From NCBI GenBank assembly GCA_021404785.1, contig QWHH01000016.1, positions 1 through 64,000 on the forward strand: 64,000 nt of DNA, read 5' to 3'. Origin of the DNA: Lysobacterales bacterium PRO7. Its GTDB lineage: Bacteria > Pseudomonadota > Gammaproteobacteria > Xanthomonadales > Rhodanobacteraceae. Both the position numbers and the translations under genes were made by a program. Positions 52,674 to 62,394 of the stretch are shown here, piece by piece. How positions within the stretch are numbered: position 1 is the first letter of the stretch; each line of letters opens with the position of its first letter. The notes beneath the pieces were generated by a model. It was given only the letters and a program-made list of their open reading frames with translations. It was not told the DNA's origin and did no database searches.

Positions 52674-54110
52674 ATGAGCCAGCTCGTTCCCGTAATCCTT
52701 TCCGGCGGCGCCGGCACGCGGCTGTGGCCGGTGTCGCGCAGCGCGTATCCGAAGCCGTTCATGGCGCTCGCAGACGGCGAATCGCTGCTGTACAAGACCC
52801 TGGATCGCGCCTTGCGCGCGGCGGATGGCGGGCCGCTGCTGACCGTGACCGGTCGCGACTATTATTTCCTCACCCGCGACGAATACGCGCGCCATCCAGC
52901 CGCCGACACGCAGCGCCTGCCGTTCCTGCTCGAACCGATGGGCCGCAACACCGCGCCGGCCATCGCGCTTGCAGCAATGTATACAATGGAGCATCTTGGC
53001 GCGGATGCGACGCTGCTGGTGCTGCCGGCCGATCACTTGATCCGCGACGTCGATGCGTTCGTGGCCGATGCGCGTCGCGCGCAGGCGCTTGCGCAGCATG
53101 GACTCCTCGTCACCTTCGGCATCAAGCCGGCGTCGCCCGAAACCGGATTCGGCTACATCCGCATGGGCGCCGCATTGGCGCAGGGCGGTCGCGAGATCGC
53201 CGCGTTCGTCGAAAAACCCGATCGCGCGACCGCGGAAAAATACTTGGCGTCCGGCGATTACGCGTGGAACTCCGGCATGTTCTGCTTCCGCGCCGACGCC
53301 TTGCTCGTCGCGATGCAGACGACCTGTCCGGATGTGCTTGCTGCCGCGCGTGCCTGTTATGCCGCCATGCACGGCAACACAAGTCCGGTCGAATTCGACA
53401 AGGACGCCTTCGCTGCGTTACCCGATATTTCCATCGACTATGCGGTGATGGAGCGCGCCACGCGCCGGGCCGTGGTGCCGGCCACGTTCGACTGGAGCGA
53501 CATCGGTTCGTGGAAGGCGGTCAGTGAAATCGGATCCGGCAGCGCGCCGGATGCCGCCGGCAACCGCGTGCAGGGCATGGCGGTGACGATCGACACGCAG
53601 AATTGCTTCATCCAGGGCGGCAAGCGCCTGATCGCCGCGGTCGGCGTGAAGGATCTCGTCATCGTCGACACCGCCGACGCCGTGCTCGTCGCCGACCGCG
53701 AACGCGCACAGCAGGTCAAGCAGGTCGTAGAGGAATTGCGCCGCAATGATCATGCCGCAGCGCGCTTTCACCAGACCGTGCACCGGCCGTGGGGCAGTTT
53801 CACCGTGCTCGAGGACGAGGCTGACTGCAAGGTCAAGCGCCTGACCGTGAAACCCGGCGGTGTGCTGAGCCTGCAGAAACATTCGCGCCGCAGCGAACAC
53901 TGGACCGTAGTCGATGGCACCGCCAAGGTGCGCGTGGGCGAGCGCGAATTCCTGCTCAACCGCAACGAATCCACGTTCATCCCGATGCAAACCCTGCACC
54001 GGCTGGAAAACCCCACGGAGCGGGACATCCACCTGATCGAAGTGCAGTGCGGCGATTACTTCGGCGAGGACGACATCGTGCGCCTGGAAGACGTGTACGG
54101 GCGTGCGTGA
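52674..54110 (+). CDS. xanB: Mannose-1-phosphate guanylyltransferase / mannose-6-phosphate isomerase
   Basis: 478 residues, the typical two-domain type. The pyrophosphorylase loop GGAGTRLWPVSR is at the N-terminus and FVEKP lies in the middle; the C-terminal cupin (about 345-478, HRPWGSF and KHSRRSEHW) is the isomerase. It supplies GDP-mannose for polysaccharide. Names used for relatives are xanB, manC and algA. Together with rml genes this marks the beginning or edge of a surface polysaccharide locus; no glycosyltransferases are in the window. Confidence 0.95.
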   Translation: MSQLVPVILSGGAGTRLWPVSRSAYPKPFMALADGESLLYKTLDRALRAADGGPLLTVTGRDYYFLTRDEYARHPAADTQRLPFLLEPMGRNTAPAIALAAMYTMEHLGADATLLVLPADHLIRDVDAFVADARRAQALAQHGLLVTFGIKPASPETGFGYIRMGAALAQGGREIAAFVEKPDRATAEKYLASGDYAWNSGMFCFRADALLVAMQTTCPDVLAAARACYAAMHGNTSPVEFDKDAFAALPDISIDYAVMERATRRAVVPATFDWSDIGSWKAVSEIGSGSAPDAAGNRVQGMAVTIDTQNCFIQGGKRLIAAVGVKDLVIVDTADAVLVADRERAQQVKQVVEELRRNDHAAARFHQTVHRPWGSFTVLEDEADCKVKRLTVKPGGVLSLQKHSRRSEHWTVVDGTAKVRVGEREFLLNRNESTFIPMQTLHRLENPTERDIHLIEVQCGDYFGEDDIVRLEDVYGRA

Positions 54111-54173
54111 AATCCGAAAAACGCGGCCGTTGTGGAATTCTCCTGATTTGGGATAATTCGGCCCCGAATGCTT

Positions 54174-54189
54174 TGTGACCGTCGTCACA
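54174..54189 (+). promoter_or_regulatory. Perfect CRP/Clp-type operator
   Basis: TGTGA (54174-54178), six bases, then TCACA (54185-54189) matches the palindromic CRP/Clp consensus exactly. A possible promoter follows: TTGGCA (54192-54197) and CATAAA (54216-54221), 18 bases apart. It sits in the gap before the DUF11 protein gene. In Xanthomonas, Clp uses this same site and controls polysaccharide and surface genes. Confidence 0.7.
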
Positions 54190-54242
54190 GATTGGCACGA
54201 TTCGAGCTTGGAAAGCATAAATCCGCCGTAGGGGAAGGAATA

Positions 54243-57200
54243 ATGCGTAATGGCGCTGGTGTAGCTGTGCTTTTGAGTCGCGGCTTGGCATGGGGATCCG
54301 CGTTGTTCCTGCTTGCGTTCGGCACGGCTACCGCTGCGCCGACCCCCTTCGTGTGTTCGAACAACTTTTATATCGTTCAGGGCAGCGCGGCTTCGGTCAC
54401 CCTGAACACGCTCAATATTGGCGCCAAGACGCTCACGCCAATCGGATCGGCTACCAGCACGCTGTACAACGGCATCGGTTTTCGGCCTCAAGACGGGTTT
54501 ATCTGGGGATCCGACGGTAACGTGGCCAACAAGATCGTCCAAGTCGACGCCACCGGAACATTGAATGTCTTGCCGCTCACCGGCGGCATCACGCTCAGCA
54601 ACAGTGGTGACGTGAATCCCGTGACCGGGCTCTATTACAACGGTGGCGGCGGCACGACGACCCTCAACGAAATCAACGTCGCTGCAGTGCCGAATCCCGC
54701 ACTGGTGCGCACGCTCACCTTGTCGCAAAAGATCGGTTTCGACATGGCGTTCAGCCCGTTGAGCGGCAAGGCCTATACCGTTTATCAGGGACAACTGTAC
54801 AGTTTCGCCATTCCAGCCTCCGGCACGGCGGTAACCGTCAACGGGCCGTTGCTGACGACCGGCGTGACCCTGCCTGCAGGGGATACCTACGGCGCCGCGT
54901 TTTTCGATCAAAACGGCATTTTCTATCCGTACGACAACAAGGGAACCTTGTACAGGGTCAACCTGAACACGTCCCCGGCGACGGTTTCGATCGCGGCCAG
55001 CGGTTTGCCGAACGTGGCCAACAACGACGGCGCCTGGTGCGCGGCCGCGCCGAACATGACCAAGGATGCCAACCCGCGCGCCCTCGTCCCGGGCGGTACA
55101 ACTACCTATACATTTGCCATCAACAATATTTTGGCTGCCACGAACGTGACATTCACGGACACGTTGCCAGCCGGGCTGACATTCGTTCCTGGTACGGTCA
55201 GTCCGACAACCGTCGCCGGCGGTACGCCCGTGCTGTCCGGCGGCAATGCCACGCTGACGATACCGAACATGACCCTGGCGGGGACAACAAGTTACACCTT
55301 CACGATTCAGGCGCAAGCGGCAATCTCGGCGAATGGCGATTATCCCAATCAGGCCAATCTGACCGGCACGATTTACGGCGGCAATGCACAAGTGTCCGCC
55401 GTTTCCAGCGATCCTACCCTGCTGGCTCCGTATCAGCCGACCGTGGTCGGCGTGGCGGTACCCCGCCTAGGCCTGACCAAGACATCCAATGGACCGTGGA
55501 CGGTGGGGCAGGCAGGGGCGACATTCACGTTGAGCGTCACGAACAGCGGCACGGCGGCGACAACCGGCACCATCACCGTGCTGGATACGTTGCCGGCCGG
55601 AATTTCGGCGGTGTCCGGCACGTACAGTGGATGGGCATGCACGGTGGCGGGTCAATCGGTGACGTGCACCAGCACGACCAGTATCGCTGCCACCAACGGA
55701 ACGAGTTCGATCACGCTCCCTGTGGCGGTGGCTGCTGCTGCCGCAGGCAGCGTGACCAACAATGCCTCGGTCGGTGGGGGCGGGGATCCGAACAACGGCG
55801 GTAGTCCACCGAGTCCCGGAAGCTGCGTGGGTGGCGACCCGCATTGCGCAAGCACGACGACGACAGTGAATTTGCCGCAGCTTACGGTGACGAAATCGGC
55901 AAGTCCCGTCGCATTTACTGTTGGCGGTACCGGAACGTATTCGCTTACGGTCGGCAATGCCGGAACGGCGAGTACGGCGGGAAACATCACCATAACCGAT
56001 GCGCTGCCGAGCGGGGTCACGACAACGGCCACGCCGAGCGGAGCCGGCTGGAATTGCAGCGCGAGCACGCCGACGAACGTGAGCTGCACGACCGCAGCAG
56101 TGTTGGCTGTAGGTGGCAGTGCACCGGTGATCAGCGTACCGGTGGCGATTGCGGTCGGGACGGCCTCGCCGGCCGTGAATACGGCAGCCGTGACCGGCGG
56201 CGGCGACACGACCTGCCCGGGATCGGCACATTGCTTCGCTCAGATCAGCACGACGGTGAATGCGCCGAGTCTGGGTATTGCCAAGACCGCGAACGGACCG
56301 TGGACGGCCGGCCAGTCAGGAGCGCAATACACGCTGACGGTAACGAACACGGGCACGGCGGCGACAACAGGGACAATCACGGTTCTGGACACGATGCCCA
56401 CAGGCGTTACACCGTCGCTGGCGTCGCCATTCACCAGCGGCAGTTGGACTTGCAACTTCGCCAGTCCCACACTGACCTGCACCAGCGCCGCTTCCATAGC
56501 TGCAACGAGCGGAACCAGCACGATCTCCGTGCCGGTCAATGTCACGGCTGCGGCGATTCCCAACGTTACCAACCAGGCCTCGGTCGGCGGCGGCGGGGAT
56601 CCGAACAATGGCGGCGCTCCGCCGGCACCTGGAAGCTGCGCCGGTGGCGATCCTCACTGTGGCAGCACGATGACGACGGTGAGCGCCCCCAGTGCGCCGA
56701 CGATCACCAAGGCATTCGGTGCGGCGAGCATTCCGTTGAATGGCACGACCAGTCTGAGTTTTACGGTCACGAATCCGAACGCGGCGACGACACTGACGGG
56801 AGTCGGGGTGACGGACACGTTGCCGGTGGGACTGGTGGTGTCGACACCGAACGGCCTGACGGGTTCGTGCGGTGGTGGCACGATCACGGCCACAGCGGGA
56901 TCGGGCAGCGTGAGCTTGTCCGGCGCGACGCTGGCGGCCAATGCTTCGTGCACGTTCTCCGTCAACGTGACCGGCGTCGTCGCCGGCGATCAGAACAACA
57001 CCACGGGCAATGTAACCTCGACCGAAGGCGGTAATGGCGGCACCGCGTCGGCCAACGTCACGATAGTCGCACCGCCTTCGATCGCGAAGGCGTTCAGTCC
57101 GACGACGATTGCGATCAACGGCACCACACAGTTGACGCTGACGATCACGAACCCGAATGCGGGTACGGCGTTGAATGGCGTAGCGGTGACGGATACGTTT

Positions 57201-58163
57201 CCGGCAAACCTGCTGGTGGCGACGCCGAACGCTTTGTCGAATACATGCGGTGGTACGGCGACCGCGGTCGCCGGAACGGGCAGCGTGAGTTTGAGCGGCG
57301 GCACGATAGCGGCGGGTGGCAGTTGCACGATCGTGTTGAACGTGACGGCGACTGCGAACGGCAGTTACACGAACACGACAGGCAATGTGCTCTCGACCAA
57401 TGGCGGCACGGGCAACACGGGTAGTGCCACACTGACAGTTGCCACGCCGAAGCTGAGTGTGGTCAAGTCGGGCCCGGCGAGTGCGACGGTGGGCGTGGCG
57501 TACAACTACACGATCACGGTGACGAACACGGGCACGGCGGCGACGATCAACTCGGTGACGCCGGGCAGTCCGACGTGCACGATTGCGAGCCAGGTGGTGA
57601 CGTGCACGATCGCCTCGGGCATGGGCACGGGTGCGGGCAACGCGGTGACGTACACGATCAATGTGACGCCGACGGCGAGTGCGACGAGTCCGGTGACGAA
57701 CACGGCGGACGTGGGCGGCGGTGGCGATCCGGGGTGTCCGGTGGCGACGCCGTGCGTGAGTCCGCCGGTGACGACGACGCTGAATGCCGATTACAGTCAC
57801 GAATATTGGCTCGGCCGCCGCGACCAACGCGATACTTGCCGATCCAGCGCCGGGTGGATTGACCTATGTGTCGTCCGGCGCGCCCTGCGCGAGCGGGTTC
57901 CCATGCGATCTGGGCATGATCGCGGTGGGTCAGACGATCACGATTCCGACGGTCACCTTTGCGATCGGCGCCAATGTAACCGGTTCAATCGTCAACATCG
58001 CCAGCGTCACGAGCGACCAGACGACGCAAACCAGTTCCAGTGCATCGACCGTGGTCAGATCTGCAGTAAAACCGATCAAAGTGCCAGCGCTGGATTGGCG
58101 TGGCATGTTGCTGCTGGCTCTGATGGTGGCGGTTGGTGGAAGCTACTGGCAACGCCAGCGTGA
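54243..58163 (+). CDS. Large DUF11-repeat surface protein, frame-disrupted near its end
   Basis: The frame has 1306 codons; about 1180 belong to the protein. A signal peptide (1-30) and a propeller-like N-terminal region (about 30-290) come first. Several DUF11 repeats follow (LGLTKTSNGPWT; LGIAKTANGPWTAGQ), with GGGGDPNNGG loops between them. After codon 1181 the reading turns into compositionally foreign Arg/Asp-rich sequence, while the true continuation lies one frame over. GGAAGGA precedes ATG 54243. Such proteins are surface adhesins or matrix proteins. Confidence 0.85.
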   Translation: MRNGAGVAVLLSRGLAWGSALFLLAFGTATAAPTPFVCSNNFYIVQGSAASVTLNTLNIGAKTLTPIGSATSTLYNGIGFRPQDGFIWGSDGNVANKIVQVDATGTLNVLPLTGGITLSNSGDVNPVTGLYYNGGGGTTTLNEINVAAVPNPALVRTLTLSQKIGFDMAFSPLSGKAYTVYQGQLYSFAIPASGTAVTVNGPLLTTGVTLPAGDTYGAAFFDQNGIFYPYDNKGTLYRVNLNTSPATVSIAASGLPNVANNDGAWCAAAPNMTKDANPRALVPGGTTTYTFAINNILAATNVTFTDTLPAGLTFVPGTVSPTTVAGGTPVLSGGNATLTIPNMTLAGTTSYTFTIQAQAAISANGDYPNQANLTGTIYGGNAQVSAVSSDPTLLAPYQPTVVGVAVPRLGLTKTSNGPWTVGQAGATFTLSVTNSGTAATTGTITVLDTLPAGISAVSGTYSGWACTVAGQSVTCTSTTSIAATNGTSSITLPVAVAAAAAGSVTNNASVGGGGDPNNGGSPPSPGSCVGGDPHCASTTTTVNLPQLTVTKSASPVAFTVGGTGTYSLTVGNAGTASTAGNITITDALPSGVTTTATPSGAGWNCSASTPTNVSCTTAAVLAVGGSAPVISVPVAIAVGTASPAVNTAAVTGGGDTTCPGSAHCFAQISTTVNAPSLGIAKTANGPWTAGQSGAQYTLTVTNTGTAATTGTITVLDTMPTGVTPSLASPFTSGSWTCNFASPTLTCTSAASIAATSGTSTISVPVNVTAAAIPNVTNQASVGGGGDPNNGGAPPAPGSCAGGDPHCGSTMTTVSAPSAPTITKAFGAASIPLNGTTSLSFTVTNPNAATTLTGVGVTDTLPVGLVVSTPNGLTGSCGGGTITATAGSGSVSLSGATLAANASCTFSVNVTGVVAGDQNNTTGNVTSTEGGNGGTASANVTIVAPPSIAKAFSPTTIAINGTTQLTLTITNPNAGTALNGVAVTDTFPANLLVATPNALSNTCGGTATAVAGTGSVSLSGGTIAAGGSCTIVLNVTATANGSYTNTTGNVLSTNGGTGNTGSATLTVATPKLSVVKSGPASATVGVAYNYTITVTNTGTAATINSVTPGSPTCTIASQVVTCTIASGMGTGAGNAVTYTINVTPTASATSPVTNTADVGGGGDPGCPVATPCVSPPVTTTLNADYSHEYWLGRRDQRDTCRSSAGWIDLCVVRRALRERVPMRSGHDRGGSDDHDSDGHLCDRRQCNRFNRQHRQRHERPDDANQFQCIDRGQICSKTDQSASAGLAWHVAAGSDGGGWWKLLATPA

Positions 58164-58179
58164 CCCGATGCGACGCTGA
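57784..58179 (+). pseudogene. Out-of-frame C-terminal part of the DUF11 protein with IPTL-CTERM-like anchor
   Basis: About 130 codons read in the +1 frame continue the DUF11 fold (PITVTNIGSAAATNAILADP) and end with a sorting tail: VPALDWRG, a hydrophobic helix and WQRQR. This is the IPTL/PEP-CTERM plan. The upstream protein frame lacks about 22 residues of the last repeat at the junction near 57786. So either about 65-68 bases were deleted or the assembly collapsed a repeat. As it stands the anchor is not attached. Confidence 0.7.
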
Positions 58180-58209
58180 ACCGGCGCGATTCGAAATCGT
58201 GTGATTCGA

Positions 58210-58236
58210 GGGCGGCTGGCAACAGCCGCCCTTTTT
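58210..58236 (+). terminator. Strong terminator after the DUF11 gene
   Basis: GGGCGGCTG (58210-58218) pairs perfectly with CAGCCGCCC (58223-58231) around a GCAA tetraloop, followed by TTTTT (58232-58236). Confidence 0.92.
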
Positions 58237-58310
58237 CGTGCGTTGCGGTATGCGCAAACGCGCCCGGGTCTGCAATACTTAGGGCCTCCCGTCTATCAGG
58301 AATTGCGATC

Positions 58311-60311
58311 GTGAATGGTCTGCCCTCCAATGCCGCCCCGCGCGCCGAATTCACCATCCGCGGCCTGATCATCGGCATCGTGATCACGATCGTGTTCACC
58401 GCGGCCAATGTGTATTTCGGATTGAAGGCAGGATTGACGTTCTCGACCTCGATTCCGGCGGCGGTGATCTCGATGGCGATCCTCAAGGCCATGCGCGATG
58501 CCACGATCCAGGAAAACAACATCGTGCAGACCGTGGCCTCGGCCGCTGGCACGCTGTCCTCGATCATCTTCGTGCTGCCCGGACTCATCATCGTTGGCTG
58601 GTGGACGGGATTCCCGTTCTGGGTCACGTTCGGCATCTGCGCGACCGGCGGCATCCTTGGCGTGATGTACACGATCCCCCTGCGCCGCGCGCTAGTCACC
58701 GATTCGGATCTGCCGTATCCGGAAGGCGTTGCCTGCGCCGAAGTGCTGAAGGTCGGCGCGGGGCAGGTGCAGGGCAACGCCGCCGAATCCGTGGATGCGA
58801 GCAGCGCCGGACTGAAAGCCGTGGTTTGGGGTTCCATCGTCTCGGCCGTCTTCTACATCGTCGTGCAGACGAAAATCTTCGCCAGCGACGTGGCGCAATA
58901 CTTCCGTCTCGGCAGCGATGAAAAATCCAGCGCCACCGGCTACGACTTCAATCTTTCCTTCGCGCTGTTCGCGGTCGGACATCTGGTCGGCTTGTGGGTG
59001 GGCGTGGCGATGGGGGTCGGCGCACTGATCGGTTGGGGCTGGGCGGTGCCGCATTTCACCGCGCTGCATGCGCAGGCCGGCGCGGCGGCGGATGTGGCGC
59101 AAGGAGCATGGAGCCACTACGTGCGCTTCGTCGGTGCCGGCACCATCGGCGTGGCGGCGATCTGGACGCTGGCCAAGCTGGTCAAGCCCGTCGTTGGAGG
59201 ATTGACCGGCGCGATGCGCGCCTCACGCGCGCGCAAGGAAGGCAGACTCGATACCCTGCCACGCACCGAACATGACATGCCGATCGGCACGGTCGGCCTG
59301 ATCATGCTGGCCTGCCTCGTCCCAGTCGGATACCTGCTGTGGCAATTCGCGGACGGCGCCGGACTCGGCGATCACGCTGCCTTGCTCGCCATCGGCGGTG
59401 TGGTCTTCGTGATCGTGTTGAGCTTTCTCGTTTCCGCCGTGTGCGGCTACATGGCCGGCTTGATCGGATCGAGCAACAGTCCGTTGTCGGGCATCGGCAT
59501 CCTCGTCGTCATCATCGCCGCGCTGCTGCTTGTGTTGTTCGTCAAATCGCTGGTGCCAGCCGAGGCCGGCAAGGCGCTGGTCGCGTTCGCCTTGTTCATC
59601 ACCTCGATTGTGTTCGCGGTTGCTTCGATCGCCAACAACAACCTGCAGGATCTGAAAACCGGCCAGCTTGTCGACGCGACGCCCTCGCTGCAGCAGTGGG
59701 CGCTGGTGATCGGCGTGATCGCTGGCGCGGTGGTGATTCCGCCAGTGCTGGACCTGTTGCAGCACGCTTATGGATTCGTCGGCGCACCGGGTGCGGACCC
59801 GGCGCACGCTCTGCCCGCGCCGCAGGCCGGGCTGATTTCCGCGCTGGCGCAGGGCGTGATCACGAACAATATCGACTGGAGCCTGATCGCGATCGGCGCC
59901 GGCATCGGCGTTGCGATCATCATCCTCGACGAAATTCTGGGCCTGGCGAAGAAAGGTCCCCGCCTGCCGCCGCTCGCCGTTGGTCTGGGCATCTACCTGC
60001 CGACATCGACCACGCTGATGGTCGTCGTCGGCGCCCTCGTCGGCGCGTGGTTCGACCGCCGAGCCGAACGCGGGCCGAACGGCGATGCGGTCAAGCAACT
60101 GGGCATTCTGCTCGCATCCGGTTTGATCGTCGGCGAAAGCCTGCTCGGCGTGATCATCGCCGCCGTCGTCGCGTTTTCCGGCAATACCGCACCGCTGGCC
60201 CTGGTCGGCGATGCCTTCGCCACGCCGTCGATCTGGATCGGCGGCATTGCCTTCGTCGCCGTCACAATTGTCTTGTATCGCTGGATCGGCCGCATGGGTC
60301 GCGCGGCCTGA
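58311..60311 (+). CDS. OPT-family oligopeptide transporter
   Basis: 666 residues, about 14 predicted helices. It matches the OPT family (ANVYFGLKAGLTFSTSIPAAV at the start; GESLLGVI near the end), importing oligopeptides or metal chelates with protons. The start is GTG 58311; AGGA lies nine bases upstream. It is followed by an S9 peptidase gene after 18 bases, so peptide uptake and cleavage may be linked. Confidence 0.93.
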   Translation: MNGLPSNAAPRAEFTIRGLIIGIVITIVFTAANVYFGLKAGLTFSTSIPAAVISMAILKAMRDATIQENNIVQTVASAAGTLSSIIFVLPGLIIVGWWTGFPFWVTFGICATGGILGVMYTIPLRRALVTDSDLPYPEGVACAEVLKVGAGQVQGNAAESVDASSAGLKAVVWGSIVSAVFYIVVQTKIFASDVAQYFRLGSDEKSSATGYDFNLSFALFAVGHLVGLWVGVAMGVGALIGWGWAVPHFTALHAQAGAAADVAQGAWSHYVRFVGAGTIGVAAIWTLAKLVKPVVGGLTGAMRASRARKEGRLDTLPRTEHDMPIGTVGLIMLACLVPVGYLLWQFADGAGLGDHAALLAIGGVVFVIVLSFLVSAVCGYMAGLIGSSNSPLSGIGILVVIIAALLLVLFVKSLVPAEAGKALVAFALFITSIVFAVASIANNNLQDLKTGQLVDATPSLQQWALVIGVIAGAVVIPPVLDLLQHAYGFVGAPGADPAHALPAPQAGLISALAQGVITNNIDWSLIAIGAGIGVAIIILDEILGLAKKGPRLPPLAVGLGIYLPTSTTLMVVVGALVGAWFDRRAERGPNGDAVKQLGILLASGLIVGESLLGVIIAAVVAFSGNTAPLALVGDAFATPSIWIGGIAFVAVTIVLYRWIGRMGRAA

Positions 60312-60329
60312 GTTGAGAGGAGTATCGAA

Positions 60330-62390
60330 ATGAAATTCGTCTTTGCTTTTTGTGCACTTGTCGCAGCGTCCGGTGTGTACGCCGCTTCGCATTCCTTCAA
60401 CGTGCATGACCTTGTCATGATGAACCGCGTGAGCGACCCGCAGTTGTCGCCCGATGGCCAGCATGTTCTTTTTTCGATGCGCGAAACCGATTACGCCGCG
60501 AACCGGGGCATCAATGGTATCTGGCTGCTGGATTTGTCGGCGAAAGATGCCAAGCCGATGCGATTGACAGACAAGGACATCAGCGCGTCCACTCCGCGCT
60601 GGTCGGCGGATGGCAAATCCGTGTATTACCTCGCGCAAGCCAAGGGCGACGAGTACACGCGCGTGTGGCGCATGGCCGCGACGCCGGGATCGGCGCCGCA
60701 AAGCGAAACGCCGTGGCCGGCAGACATCAACACGTTCAAGTTGTCGCCTGACGGCACGACGATGTTGTTGTCCGTCGACGTTTTCGAAGATTGCGCCGAA
60801 CGTCTTTGTACGAAGCGCGCGCCGCAGGAAGGGCTGGAAAAGGCCACCGGGCATCTTTACGACCGTCTGTTCGTGCGTCACTGGGACACCTGGTCCGACG
60901 GCCGCCGTTCCCAGCTCTACATCGCGCCCGCGTTGACGCCGCGTGGTGGCAAGGGCATGGCCGCACTGCCGCGCTTGCTCTCGAAGGGCATCGACGGCGA
61001 CGTTCCATCCAAGCCATTCGGCGACGACACCGAATTCGCGTTTTCGCCGGATGGGAAAACGGTTTACTTCGACGTGCGCATCGCGGGCAAGACCGAACCG
61101 TGGTCGACGAATTTCGATGTGTATTCCGTGCCTGCGGACGGTTCATCCGCACCGAAAAACCTCACCGCCGCGAACCTTGCATGGGATGCGTATCCGCTGC
61201 CCTCGCGCGACGGCAAGACGCTGTATTACCTGGCCATGAAGGTGCCCGGCTTCGAAGCCGACCGTTTCGGCATCATGGCGCTGGATCTCGCCAGCGGCAA
61301 AGCGCATGAACTGGATGCTGCGTGGGATCGTTCCGCAGGACCGCTGCAACTGTCCGCGGATGGCAAGACGCTTTACACCACGACCGATGACAACGGCGAT
61401 CACCCCCTGTTCGCCATCGACATCGCCAGCGGCAAGGCCACGCGCCTCGTCGGCGATGGCAACGTGTCGGCATTCGACGCCGGCACAAAAGGCCTGATCG
61501 TCGCGCGCGATGATTTCTCCCATCCCGTGGATTTGTACCGATATGCGGACGGCAAGCTCGCGCAGATCACCGACGTCAACGCGCAGCGTCTGGCCGATGT
61601 GCGCTTCAGCAAGGCGACCTGGTTCACGTTCAAGGGCTGGAACGGCGAAGTCGTGCACGGCTACGCCATGCCGCCGGTGGACGCGAAGCCCGGGCAGAAA
61701 TATCCGGTCGCGTTCCTCATTCACGGCGGCCCGCAGTCGCCGTGGACGAACGAGTTCCACTATCGCTGGACTCCCGAAACCTATGCCGGCGCCGGCTTCG
61801 GCGTGGTCGCGATCAATTTCCACGGCTCGCCCGGTTATGGCCAGTCCTTCACCGATTCGATCAGCCAGCATTGGGGCGACCGGCCGCTGGAGGACTTGCA
61901 GAAAGGTTGGGCGGCGGCGTTGAAGGAATTCCCCTATCTCGACGGTTCGCGTGCCTGTGCGCTCGGCGCGAGCTACGGCGGCTACATGACGTACTGGATC
62001 GCCGGCGTGTGGAACCAGCCGTGGAAATGCCTGATTGACCACGATGGCGTGTTCGATACGCGCATGATGTATTACGCGACCGAAGAGTTGTGGTTCGAGG
62101 AACACGAAAACGGCGGCACGCAGTACGAACATCCGCAGAATTACGAGAAGTTCAATCCCATCGATCACGTCAAGGATTGGCGCGTGCCGATGCTCGTGGT
62201 GCATTCCGATCACGATTACCGTATCCCGCTGTCGCAGGGATTGAGCGCGTTCACCGCGTTGCAGCGCCGTGGCATTCCGAGCGAATTCCTGCATTACCCG
62301 GATGAAAGCCATTGGGTGCAGAAGCCGCAGAACAGTGTGATGTGGCACGACACCGTCAATGCGTGGCTCAAGAAGTGGACCGCGCAATGA
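60330..62390 (+). CDS. Secreted S9-family dipeptidyl/oligopeptidase
   Basis: 686 residues with a signal peptide (MKFVFAFCALVAASGVYA). A beta-propeller (about 20-400) precedes the alpha/beta-hydrolase domain: nucleophile S548 (GASYGG), then Asp in VVHSDHDYRIP and His in DESHWV. It is of the S9C/DPP5 kind. It probably digests peptides in the periplasm, and the OPT transporter upstream could import the products. The start follows a GAGAGGAG-type site. Confidence 0.94.
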   Translation: MKFVFAFCALVAASGVYAASHSFNVHDLVMMNRVSDPQLSPDGQHVLFSMRETDYAANRGINGIWLLDLSAKDAKPMRLTDKDISASTPRWSADGKSVYYLAQAKGDEYTRVWRMAATPGSAPQSETPWPADINTFKLSPDGTTMLLSVDVFEDCAERLCTKRAPQEGLEKATGHLYDRLFVRHWDTWSDGRRSQLYIAPALTPRGGKGMAALPRLLSKGIDGDVPSKPFGDDTEFAFSPDGKTVYFDVRIAGKTEPWSTNFDVYSVPADGSSAPKNLTAANLAWDAYPLPSRDGKTLYYLAMKVPGFEADRFGIMALDLASGKAHELDAAWDRSAGPLQLSADGKTLYTTTDDNGDHPLFAIDIASGKATRLVGDGNVSAFDAGTKGLIVARDDFSHPVDLYRYADGKLAQITDVNAQRLADVRFSKATWFTFKGWNGEVVHGYAMPPVDAKPGQKYPVAFLIHGGPQSPWTNEFHYRWTPETYAGAGFGVVAINFHGSPGYGQSFTDSISQHWGDRPLEDLQKGWAAALKEFPYLDGSRACALGASYGGYMTYWIAGVWNQPWKCLIDHDGVFDTRMMYYATEELWFEEHENGGTQYEHPQNYEKFNPIDHVKDWRVPMLVVHSDHDYRIPLSQGLSAFTALQRRGIPSEFLHYPDESHWVQKPQNSVMWHDTVNAWLKKWTAQ

Positions 62391-62394
62391 GCGC

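Noticed and set aside
51588-53372. 594-codon minus-strand frame opposite rfbC, rfbD and xanB
   Set aside because: It spans three well-defined sense genes and has Arg/Gly-rich composition typical of GC shadows.
57784-58179. Programmed +1 frameshift in the DUF11 gene
   Set aside because: No slippery codon or stimulating structure was seen, and about 22 residues of the repeat are missing at the junction, which fits deletion or assembly error better.
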